From NCBI GenBank assembly GCA_025928185.1, contig JAICKA010000014.1, forward strand, positions 1 through 50,781: DNA of 50,781 nt, written 5' to 3'. This DNA is from Gemmatimonadaceae bacterium. GTDB taxonomy: Bacteria; Gemmatimonadota; Gemmatimonadetes; Gemmatimonadales; Gemmatimonadaceae. The position numbers and the translations under genes were made by a program. The notes beneath the pieces were generated by a model. That model saw only the letters and a program-made list of their open reading frames with translations. It ran no database searches and had not been told where the DNA came from. Below, piece after piece: positions 35,832-42,472 of the stretch; within the stretch, counting starts at the first letter, position 1; every line of letters starts with the position of its first letter.

Positions 35832-36733
35832 TGGCGCACCCACTCTCACCCGACGAGCTCTATCCAGCCGGAGTTCCTGGCGTTACGACGAAGTTCATCA
35901 CGCTCGCGACCGGCGTGCGCGTTCGCGTCGTGGAAACGGGACCACACGACGGTCGACCGGTGGTCCTGCTGCACGGATGGGGCGCATCGGTCTTCATGTA
36001 TCGCGACGGTATCGCGCTGCTGCCGGGATACGGACTGCGCGTGATCGCCGTCGACTTGCGCGGCTTCGGCCTCTCCGATCGGCCATTCGCTCGCGGCGCG
36101 TATACGCTGGACGCGTATGTCGCGGATGTCGACGCACTGCTCGATGCACTCTCGCTGCCGGCGGCGTCACTCGCCGGACAATCGATGGGCGGCGGTCTGG
36201 CGCTGCACTATGCGCTGCGTCGTCCCGAACGCGTGCAGCGATTGGTGCTGATCAACCCAACCGGGCTCGTGCCGGCACCGTATCTGGCGCCGCTCAAGTT
36301 GCCGCCGCGGTCGCTCGTTCGCGCGTTCGGCCGTCGTCTGGCGCCGCGCTGGCTGTTCCGCTCCGTGCTGCGGCATCTCGCATACTGCGACACGGCCAGG
36401 CTGACCCCGCGTGTCGTCGACGAATATTGGTCACCGTCACAGCTGACGGGCTACGTGAATGCGGCGATCTGTACGTTCAAGGAATTCGACTGGCGCCCCA
36501 TTCCGGCGGAGTCCGTTGCACGCCTGGCAGTCCCGAGCGTAGTGATCCTCGGCACGGAGGATCGTCTCATTCGTAACGCGCATGGTTCGGCTGAAAAGTT
36601 GCCTGGTGCGCGCGTGTACGAGGTGAGCGGCGGGCATTGCGTGCACGAGGAGCAACCCGAACAGGTTTACGCGATGATCGGCGAGTTTCTGGCCGAAGGT
36701 CATAGCGTCAAGTCACATAACGACTTAAATTGA
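35831..36733 (+). CDS. alpha/beta-hydrolase
   Basis: This 300-residue hydrolase has an intact triad: LLHGWGASVFMYRDG, nucleophile elbow AGQSMGGGLALHYA (Ser118), an acid in ILGTEDRLIRN, and histidine in VSGGHCVHEEQPEQV. VDLRGFGLSDRP is typical of epoxide-hydrolase or haloperoxidase-like relatives, but with Ser as nucleophile an esterase or C-C hydrolase is more likely. The start ATG overlaps the stop of the toroid-like gene, so the pair is co-translated and may act on the same lipid or isoprenoid-like substrate. That link is inferred from coupling only. Confidence 0.83.
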   Translation: MAHPLSPDELYPAGVPGVTTKFITLATGVRVRVVETGPHDGRPVVLLHGWGASVFMYRDGIALLPGYGLRVIAVDLRGFGLSDRPFARGAYTLDAYVADVDALLDALSLPAASLAGQSMGGGLALHYALRRPERVQRLVLINPTGLVPAPYLAPLKLPPRSLVRAFGRRLAPRWLFRSVLRHLAYCDTARLTPRVVDEYWSPSQLTGYVNAAICTFKEFDWRPIPAESVARLAVPSVVILGTEDRLIRNAHGSAEKLPGARVYEVSGGHCVHEEQPEQVYAMIGEFLAEGHSVKSHNDLN

Positions 36734-36791
36734 AGTTATCTGTTGCGGCAGGGGCGACCCACGGGGGACGCCGCCAGCACCGTCGCAACCT

Positions 36792-36899
36792 CGAAGACGA
36801 CGCGCGAATCTGCGCGGGCCGCAACCGTCTTCGGGCACAACGCGAAGCCGTGTCTTCGCGCGATTGCCCGATGTGCCCTCTGCGCATCGGATCTTTTTC
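36792..36899 (+). promoter_or_regulatory. structured RNA leader with terminator-like end upstream of the DEAD-box helicase
   Basis: Three stem-loops follow one another. CGAAGACG (36792-36799) with CGTCTTCG (36826-36833) encloses CGCGC/GCGCG. CGGGCA (36832-36837) with TGCCCG (36865-36870) encloses CGCGAAG/CTTCGCG. GATGTGC (36870-36876) with GCGCATC (36882-36888) is followed by GGATCTTTTTC. The first two share two bases and would compete. The last looks like an intrinsic terminator 60 bases before the helicase start. It may be an attenuator or a small RNA. Confidence 0.5.
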
Positions 36900-36958
36900 A
36901 AGTCACCGGTCCCGGGATGGTCCCGGGTGCGCGGCCCCGGTGCGCAGCGATGGGGATC

Positions 36959-38143
36959 ATGGAAACAGAAAATACTGAAGCAGCAGGTTCGGCCGAGCTC
37001 GCACTGCGCTCGTTCGACGAGCTCGGCCTGTCGGAAGTCGTCATGCAGGCGGTGGTCGACGCCGGATACACCACGCCGACTCCAATCCAATCAGAAGCCA
37101 TCCCGCTCGTGCTCAAGGGGCGCGACGTCATGGGACTGGCGCAAACGGGCACCGGCAAGACAGCCGCGTTCACTCTCCCGATCATCGATCGACTCCTCGA
37201 CGGCCCGCGCCGCACGCGCGCGCTGGTGCTCACGCCCACGCGTGAGCTGTGCGTGCAGGTGGAGGAGAATGTGCGGCGCTACGCGAGCCACACGTCGCTG
37301 TCGGTCGTCTGCGTCTACGGCGGCGTACCGCTCGATCCGCAGCAGAAGAAGCTGCGCGCCGGCGCGGACATCGTCGTCGCCACGCCTGGGCGGCTGATCG
37401 ATCATCTCGAGCGGCAGAACGTGGTGTTCGACGATCTCGAGGTGCTCGTGCTCGACGAAGCGGATCGCATGCTCGACATGGGGTTCGCGCCGCAGATCAA
37501 TCGTGTCGTCTCGGACATTCCGTCGTATCGGCAGACGCTGTTGTTCAGCGCAACGATGCCGCCGGAAGTGGAAGCGCTGGCGCGCAAGTATTTGCGCAAG
37601 CCGGTGGTCGTGCAGGTGGGCCGCCGTTCATCCGCGGCGAGCACGGTGACCCACGCCGTGTATCCGGTTCCGCGCGAGCGAAAGAGCGCGCTGCTGGCGA
37701 GTCTCCTGCGGGAATCGGCGCTCGACTCCGTACTCGTGTTCACGCGCACGAAGCATGGCGCGGATCGCGTGGTGCGGCACCTCGAGCGCGAAGGCATCAA
37801 CTCGACCGCCATGCACGCCGACAAGACGCAGCCGCAGCGCACGCGCGCGCTCCAGGATTTCAAGAATGGGAAAGTTCGCGTGCTCGTGGCGACGGATATC
37901 GCGCAGCGGGGCCTCGACATCTCCGGCATCACCCACGTCGTCAACTACGACGTACCGCAGCAGGCCGAGGATTACGTGCACCGCATTGGGCGCACGGGAC
38001 GCGCGGCGAACGAAGGCGACGCGTTCACGTTCATGGCACCGGACGAGATCGCGATGGTGCGGCAGATCGAACGCGTGATCGGCCAGCCGATTCCGCGGAT
38101 CTCGGTTCCCGGGTTCGATTTCGGGACGGTGGCCGCGGACTGA
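36959..38143 (+). CDS. DEAD-box ATP-dependent RNA helicase
   Basis: This helicase of about 394 residues starts at ATG 36959 behind GGGG; ATG 36950 adds three residues. Motifs in order: Q motif FDELGLSEVV...TPIQSEAIP, Walker A AQTGTGKT, PTRELCVQ, TPGRLIDHL, DEAD in VLDEADRMLDMGF, SAT in LFSATMPPEV, VFTRTKHGADRV, ATDIAQRGLDI and HRIGRTGR. The C-terminal extension is very short, as in RhlE-type core helicases, which work in ribosome assembly and cold adaptation. The upstream region is strongly structured and may control expression. It converges on the glycogen-binding-domain gene. Confidence 0.92.
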   Translation: METENTEAAGSAELALRSFDELGLSEVVMQAVVDAGYTTPTPIQSEAIPLVLKGRDVMGLAQTGTGKTAAFTLPIIDRLLDGPRRTRALVLTPTRELCVQVEENVRRYASHTSLSVVCVYGGVPLDPQQKKLRAGADIVVATPGRLIDHLERQNVVFDDLEVLVLDEADRMLDMGFAPQINRVVSDIPSYRQTLLFSATMPPEVEALARKYLRKPVVVQVGRRSSAASTVTHAVYPVPRERKSALLASLLRESALDSVLVFTRTKHGADRVVRHLEREGINSTAMHADKTQPQRTRALQDFKNGKVRVLVATDIAQRGLDISGITHVVNYDVPQQAEDYVHRIGRTGRAANEGDAFTFMAPDEIAMVRQIERVIGQPIPRISVPGFDFGTVAAD

Positions 38144-38187
38144 TCCGCGGACTGGCGATCGGAGCGGCTAGTGGCCGCTTCGATCGC
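38133..38187. terminator. two adjacent hairpins between convergent helicase and CBM48 genes
   Basis: CCGCGGA (38133-38139) pairs with TCCGCGG (38144-38150), with the helicase stop in the loop. Next, a 14-base-pair stem (38155-38168 with 38174-38187) including one G-T pair holds the stop codon of the opposite gene. No T-tracts. Confidence 0.6.
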
Positions 38188-39376
38188 TGATCACGAGCAG
38201 CCCGACGTCGCCGCCGTAGCTGTCGTGCATGGTTGGCATTCCGGGCGGCGCCATCCACGCGCCGCCGTCGGTGCGCACCGTGATCTGGTGCATGCCCGGC
38301 GAGAGCGGCATCGAAAGCTCCCACAGATCGCGTCCGCGGCGCACGAGCGTGAGCGGGCTCCAATCGCTGAAGTCGCCCATCACGTCCACGGTCTCAACGC
38401 CGCCGACGTGGATGACGATCTTCTGCATGCCCTGTGGCGCCGGGTGAACTTCGAAGCTCTTCACGAGCACCGTGCGCGGGAACGACACCGGCACGGTCGA
38501 GCGTGACGACGGCCAGTAGGACAGCTCGAGACCGGCCATTCCGTACGAGCGAGCCGGCAGGCCGCGAAGGGGCAGAGCCGGCTGCCGGCCGCCACCGCCG
38601 ATCACCGCAATCCGATCGTTGAGCCAAATCGTGGCGGTCGCCGAGCTCCAGCGGCGCGAGTCCGGCGTGACGTCGTACCCGTTGCCAAACCGATAGCCGG
38701 TCTGTGCTTCGAGCTCGAGCGGCCCGCCTTCCCAGTGCAGCACGCCTTCCAGATCGCCGAATCGCGATTGCCGTTCGCAGGTGCCGTCGGTCGCCGCCGC
38801 GCACGTGAGCGAGGCAACCGCCGTGTCCGACGCCGACGCGATCTTGGTGAATGAGAAATTCGTGAATGTCGCGGTGAGCGTGGCACCACCGAGCTTGCCC
38901 CAGATGCCCGCGTCGGCGATGTCGGCCGACGACACGACCGCTACGCGCCAGGGCCGCGCGACACCGCCGCCGAACCACATGCCGCCGCGCTGATGGAACA
39001 GCACGTGAATCCGCGTTTGCACGTCCACCTGATCGGTGCCGAGCGATCGATCGTCGACGGCGCGACTGGCGTTGCCGATCATCTCCGCGCGGACGCCGTA
39101 CACCGTGGGAGACGTGAACGTCCCGGACACGATCCCGTCCGCCACCTGGAGCTGCTGCTCGGACACGTACGCCGAGCCGTGGGCGGTGATCCGTGCGTGC
39201 GGCAGGTCGATGCGGAAGTCGGGCGCCAGGCGCAGCATGCTCACGGGCAGCGCGCCGTCGGAGACCGTGTACGAGCCTGCCTCCAGCTTGGAGACAACTT
39301 GCGCTGCAAGCTCCCGCGGCGCGGGAACCAGCAGCGCAGTACCAATGGCCAGGATCGCGACCTTCCGCTCGTGCAT
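38168..39376 (-). CDS. exported protein with C-terminal AMPK-type glycogen-binding domain (CBM48)
   Basis: This 402-residue protein begins with a signal peptide (MHERKVAILAIGTALLVPAPRELAAQ in pieces). Residues 30-300 are rich in alternating beta strands (GMWFGGGVARPWRVAVVSS, LELEAQTGYRFGNGYDV, SYGMAGLELSYWP) and could form an outer-membrane barrel. The last 90 residues form an AMPK1/CBM48 domain: KIVIHVGGVETVDVMGDFSDWSPLTL in pieces, then LWELSMPLSPGMHQITVRTDGG. This module binds alpha-glucans or acts as an accessory fold. It is the last gene of the ECF operon, 1 base after the previous stop, and shares its module with the second gene. Confidence 0.75.
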   Translation of the reverse strand: MHERKVAILAIGTALLVPAPRELAAQVVSKLEAGSYTVSDGALPVSMLRLAPDFRIDLPHARITAHGSAYVSEQQLQVADGIVSGTFTSPTVYGVRAEMIGNASRAVDDRSLGTDQVDVQTRIHVLFHQRGGMWFGGGVARPWRVAVVSSADIADAGIWGKLGGATLTATFTNFSFTKIASASDTAVASLTCAAATDGTCERQSRFGDLEGVLHWEGGPLELEAQTGYRFGNGYDVTPDSRRWSSATATIWLNDRIAVIGGGGRQPALPLRGLPARSYGMAGLELSYWPSSRSTVPVSFPRTVLVKSFEVHPAPQGMQKIVIHVGGVETVDVMGDFSDWSPLTLVRRGRDLWELSMPLSPGMHQITVRTDGGAWMAPPGMPTMHDSYGGDVGLLVISDRSGH

Positions 39377-39377
39377 G

Positions 39378-40040
39378 TTATCTCGAGCTTTGGTTCTCCT
39401 GCTGCCCCTCGGGCGGCTTCACCTTGCGTGGAGTCGGGCCGCCCGGCGTCTCGCGAACCCGGTTCTGCAGCGCCGTACCCGGATTCAACCCTTGGAGTAT
39501 GTCGGATTGGACGCTCTTCCACAAGTTGTGAAAGGTTGCGTCGTCGGCGCCGTCCTGCCAGAGCTTGGTGATGGCCGAGGAGGCGTCGTCCCGCGGAACG
39601 CCGCGGGTGAGAAGGTCGGCCCAATCGGTGAACGCCTCGAGATCGCTGCGTCCGCGCTGGCGCACGCGGAACGTCGCGAGCTCTGACGGCTTCGCGCCCG
39701 CCTCGAGCACTGCGGCGGCGGCGGCGAGCTCCTCGTCGCTCACGCCGCCCAATGTGGCACGGGCAGTCTTCAGGTAGCCGAAATCAGTGCGGACCACCGC
39801 GACGATGCGGCGGCCATCCGCCTTGCGGCTGATTCCCTCGAGCACTTTCGACATCAGCGGCCGGGTCGGGAGTCCCGCCGTCGACGCGGAATCCATGATG
39901 AGCTCGATGGCGAACCGGCTGTTCGGGTCGAGGCGGCCGAGCGGATCCGGATCCTGGCCGCGCGCCGTAGCCGCGCAGAGGAAGGCCAGTCCGCTCGCAC
40001 TCGCCACCGTGGCGGCGCGCCGCCAGAGTGCGCGTCTCAT
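39378..40040 (-). CDS. secreted protein of unknown function in the ECF/CBM48 operon
   Basis: This 220-residue protein has a signal peptide (ATVASASGLAFLCAATARGQ). The mature part is helical and charged (MSKVLEGISRKADGRRIVAVVRTDFGYLKTARATLGGVSDEELAAAAAVLEAG in pieces), with no motif I recognise. The C-terminal 30 residues are proline- and glutamine-rich and disordered. Its ATG overlaps the preceding stop (ATGA), so it is translationally coupled. The conserved place between two glycogen-binding-domain genes suggests an envelope role with them. Confidence 0.7.
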   Translation of the reverse strand: MRRALWRRAATVASASGLAFLCAATARGQDPDPLGRLDPNSRFAIELIMDSASTAGLPTRPLMSKVLEGISRKADGRRIVAVVRTDFGYLKTARATLGGVSDEELAAAAAVLEAGAKPSELATFRVRQRGRSDLEAFTDWADLLTRGVPRDDASSAITKLWQDGADDATFHNLWKSVQSDILQGLNPGTALQNRVRETPGGPTPRKVKPPEGQQENQSSR

Positions 40041-40627
40041 GAGCGGGACCCGCCGACGATCTTCACAGAATTCGCATGGCCGAAGCCGCCGTCGGGCGCG
40101 AGCGGCGCGCGCGGATCGGGAATCCACGATCCATCGACGACGAACGCGTACAGGTGGCGGCCGGCGCTGAGCGGCAGCGTGACCGTCCAGACGCCGACGT
40201 TTCCGTCGTACGTCAGCGGCGTTCGGTTCGTGTCCCAGTCGTTGAAGTCGCCGACGAGCGAGACGCTCGTGGTGCGCGGCGCCGTGAACACGAATTGAAC
40301 GACGGTATCTGAAACCGGGAGCTGCGGAGTCACAGCGACAGTCGTGGACCGCCCGTCCGCCGCACGGACGTCCCGGTTGTGTACGAAGCGGCCGGCAATC
40401 ACGCCGATGCCGACGAGACCGGCCGCGAGAAGAGCACCACCGACGGGGGAGAGTACGAGCGTGCGCGGCGCCAGCAGTCCGGCCCACCGTGCCCGCCGCA
40501 CCGCACGCGGCGGCTCGGCGCGAATGGCCGCCATGAGGCGCGCGCGGGCCGCCGGGTCCGTGAGGACCGGACGCCGCGCTTCGCGGGCGATCCACTCGAC
40601 GTAGGGATGCTCTTCCGAGTCAATCAT
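40037..40627 (-). CDS. membrane protein with anti-sigma-like N-terminus and periplasmic CBM48 domain
   Basis: This 196-residue protein starts at ATG 40627, overlapping the sigma factor stop by 8 bases. The short cytoplasmic part (about 1-55, HPYVEWIAREARRPVLTDPAARARLMAAIRAEPPR in pieces) lacks a zinc motif (HxxxCxxC). One membrane helix follows (about 57-79). An AMPK1/CBM48 domain (about 108-192) has VQFVFTAPRTTSVSLVGDFNDW and GRHLYAFVVDGSWIPDP. Position and topology fit an anti-sigma factor whose outside part carries a carbohydrate-binding module. That role is inferred from gene order; no known anti-sigma domain is recognised. Confidence 0.75.
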   Translation of the reverse strand: MIDSEEHPYVEWIAREARRPVLTDPAARARLMAAIRAEPPRAVRRARWAGLLAPRTLVLSPVGGALLAAGLVGIGVIAGRFVHNRDVRAADGRSTTVAVTPQLPVSDTVVQFVFTAPRTTSVSLVGDFNDWDTNRTPLTYDGNVGVWTVTLPLSAGRHLYAFVVDGSWIPDPRAPLAPDGGFGHANSVKIVGGSRS

Positions 40628-41159
40628 CCTTGATTCGCTCCCAGCGGTCCCGCAATCGATCACAGGCGCGCTTCACGCGCATCTTCAGGGCAGATACGCC
40701 GACGCCGGTCAGCGCCGACATTTCCTCGTAGCTCATCTCTTCGATGTATTTCAGCAGAAAGGCTTCCCGCAACAACGGGTCCAGTTCGGCCAGAACTCGC
40801 TGTACGATTTCCTCGTCTTCACCAGCCCAACTCGTCGCGCGCGCCGGCGCATTCAGCAGCACCGCCTCTTCCCGCACGAACACGCGTTCGCGGTGCGAGC
40901 GGCGCGCGGCGATGCTCCTGCATTGGTTCACCAGGATCCGGTAGAGCCAGGCGCTGAATCGATCGCGCTCCTGATAGCGATGCAATGCCCGATACGCCCG
41001 CAAGAACGTGGCTTGCAGCGCGTCTTCCGCGTCGTCGCGGTCGCCCAACATGCGAATGGCGAATCGTGCACAACGGTCATAGTACCGATCCACCAAGGCG
41101 GCGTACGCCTCGACGTCACCTGCCAGCACGCGTTGCACGTCGGCGGCATCGTCGCTCAT
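40620..41159 (-). CDS. ECF-type RNA polymerase sigma factor (first gene of CBM48 operon)
   Basis: This 179-residue sigma factor starts at ATG 41159 (MSDDAADVQRVLAGD) with AAAGGA just upstream. Region 2 shows YYDRCARFAIRMLGDRDDAEDALQATFLRAYRAL in pieces and FSAWLYRILVNQCRS; region 4 shows LLREAFLLKYIEEMSYEEMSALTGV and ALKMRVKRACDRLRDRW. This is the ordinary RpoE/SigW-like ECF layout without extra domains. A TTATAG element about 20 bases upstream could be its -10. Coupling to the next gene by overlap suggests sigma and regulator are made in step. Extra target genes cannot be seen. Confidence 0.9.
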   Translation of the reverse strand: MSDDAADVQRVLAGDVEAYAALVDRYYDRCARFAIRMLGDRDDAEDALQATFLRAYRALHRYQERDRFSAWLYRILVNQCRSIAARRSHRERVFVREEAVLLNAPARATSWAGEDEEIVQRVLAELDPLLREAFLLKYIEEMSYEEMSALTGVGVSALKMRVKRACDRLRDRWERIKDD

Positions 41160-41285
41160 GTCCTTTGCTATAACCCACCCCCCTGTCGCGCGGGTCACAT
41201 GTCGCTCTGTGACGAACCTCACGAACGTCTGCACGGAAGCTGTCCGCGTGCGCGCGCGGAGGCCAGAGGACGATGGTTGCTGCGT

Positions 41286-41708
41286 TCACCATCGCACACG
41301 GCCGAGCCGCGAGACCACCAGCGTGTCGGCGGCGGCGCCTCGACGCATGACGAGGCTCAGATTGGAGACACCGTAGCCGAATCCACGCCCGTCGTACACC
41401 GCGGAGTCGCGGTTGGTGGCCAGCGTCACGCCATAGGTGAGCCGGAATCGGCTGGCGACGAGAATCGTTCCCTCCGACCGGACCGTGATCGCCGCCGCGG
41501 CCGTGTCGACGACGACGGCGACGAGCCGGCGGCGCGCGATCGCCGCCTGGCGCGCGGCGGCGAAGTCGGACGCGGCTTCGTCGAGCGCGCTCCGCACGGC
41601 AGCCGCATCGCGCACGTGGTTCAGCCGCGGCAAGGCGATCGCGAGCAGAATTCCGGTGAGCGCGAGCACCACCGCGACCTCGAGCAGCGACGATCCCGTT
41701 CGGCGCAT
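41286..41708 (-). CDS. GspH/PulG-like pseudopilin
   Basis: This 140-residue protein carries a class III prepilin leader: the short basic MRRTG is followed by SSLLEVAVVLALTGILLAIALP, with cleavage after Gly5 and the required glutamate at +5. The soluble part (ALDEAASDFAAARQAAIARRRLVAVVVD in pieces; FGYGVSNLSLVMRRG) fits a minor pseudopilin such as GspH or FimT. Normally these work in type II secretion or type IV pilus assembly. No other pilin or secretion gene is close, so it is isolated and must use a machine encoded elsewhere. Confidence 0.8.
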   Translation of the reverse strand: MRRTGSSLLEVAVVLALTGILLAIALPRLNHVRDAAAVRSALDEAASDFAAARQAAIARRRLVAVVVDTAAAAITVRSEGTILVASRFRLTYGVTLATNRDSAVYDGRGFGYGVSNLSLVMRRGAAADTLVVSRLGRVRW

Positions 41709-41790
41709 GCGTCAATGAACGCTCGACGCCACGCTCGTGCGTGACCATAATGCTCTGACGTGCATCGTTTCCCTTCACCTCCCGCCCGCC

Positions 41791-42051
41791 ATGCCGCTCC
41801 GCCCCATCACCCGCTGCTGCTCGATCGTCGTGCTCTCCGGTGCCGCCGCCCTGGCGGCGGGGTGCGCCAATCCGCGTGCCGAAGCCAACACGGCCCAGGC
41901 ACTCAATGACGCCGCCAACGAGATCAGCGGGTTGCGGAGCGACGTCGCGGACCTGCAAACGCGGCTGGATTCGTTGCGCGAAGTCGTGGCACACCAGGAC
42001 ACGACGATCCGCCGGATCGCGGCCGTCTATAATGTTCCGATATCGCAGTGA
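41791..42051 (+). CDS. small coiled-coil lipoprotein
   Basis: This 86-residue protein has a lipoprotein signal (SIVVLSGAAALAAGC). The lipobox is LAAGC, followed by ANPRAEAN. The mature 60 residues form one long helix with heptad pattern (NEISGLRSDVADLQTRLDSLREVVAHQD in pieces), like an Lpp or OmpH-type spacer. It probably sits in the periplasm attached to a membrane. No catalytic residues. It ends 147 bases before the selenoprotein start, separated by a hairpin. Confidence 0.72.
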   Translation: MPLRPITRCCSIVVLSGAAALAAGCANPRAEANTAQALNDAANEISGLRSDVADLQTRLDSLREVVAHQDTTIRRIAAVYNVPISQ

Positions 42052-42052
42052 C

Positions 42053-42096
42053 GTGCCGGGAGGGTGCAAGGCGGGCGGCTTTCCCGCCTGCGGCAC
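42053..42096 (+). terminator. nested hairpin after the coiled-coil lipoprotein gene
   Basis: GTGCCG (42053-42058) pairs with CGGCAC (42091-42096), enclosing AGGCGGG (42069-42075) paired with CCCGCCT (42083-42089). No T-tract follows. Confidence 0.55.
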
Positions 42097-42198
42097 AGTG
42101 GCGGGGTTCGGCATCATCTTCGCGGAGAAGGTGACCAGCTACCCGAAGCCAGCGCCCCACCACCGTCCCGCATCCAGCATCGAGTCGCCAGCACTCAC

Positions 42199-42435
42199 AT
42201 GACCATCACGATCGAATATTGCACGATGTGAAGCTACGAGCCCCGGGCCGTCAGGTTGGCGGCCGAGATTCGTGAGCGGTTTCCGGAGGCGAAGGTCGAG
42301 TTGATCCAGTCGCGAGGCGGTCGGTTCGAGGTCGTCGCCGACGGCGAACCGGTATTTGAAAAGTCTAAACTCGACCGGCACGCTCGGCCGGGCGAGGTGC
42401 TCGGCCTGCTCGAGCAGCGGTATCCGGCCGGCTGA
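42199..42435 (+). CDS. Rdx-family (SelW/SelT/SelH-like) selenoprotein with in-frame TGA read as selenocysteine
   Basis: This 78-residue thioredoxin-like selenoprotein starts at ATG 42199. Codon 11 is TGA (42229-42231), and the frame then stays open to TGA 42433-42435. The N-terminus reads MTITIEYCTM-U-SYEPRAVRLAAEI, so the TGA sits at the second redox position of CxxC (here CxxU) after strand 1. The rest matches the Rdx fold: FPEAKVELIQSRGGRFEVV, DGEPVFEKSKL and PGEVLGLLEQRY. Each conserved element (Y after the motif, GG.FEV, DG..VF.K) is present only if TGA is read through. A SECIS-like hairpin begins 14 bases after it. Such proteins are redox enzymes of unknown substrate. pfkA starts 37 bases downstream. 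No strong ribosome site is visible. Confidence 0.88.
42237..42272 (+). promoter_or_regulatory. bacterial SECIS-like hairpin for selenocysteine insertion
   Basis: A 7-base-pair apical stem (42246-42252 with 42258-42264, one T-G pair) closes loop AGGTT. It begins 14 bases after the TGA, and the loop G residues lie about 23 bases after it. E. coli fdhF has an AGGUCU loop at a similar distance, recognised by SelB. A short outer helix, CGA (42237-42239) with TCG (42270-42272), may extend it. Confidence 0.7.
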
Positions 42436-42472
42436 CCGGCCGGGCATTTCACGTTCTTCTGCTCTCGTCCGC

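Noticed and set aside
42229-42231. TGA as a sequencing error or pseudogene stop
   Set aside because: The stop coincides exactly with the redox position used by selenocysteine in this family, the downstream frame is fully conserved, and a SECIS-like hairpin follows; still the main alternative if the genome lacks selenocysteine genes.
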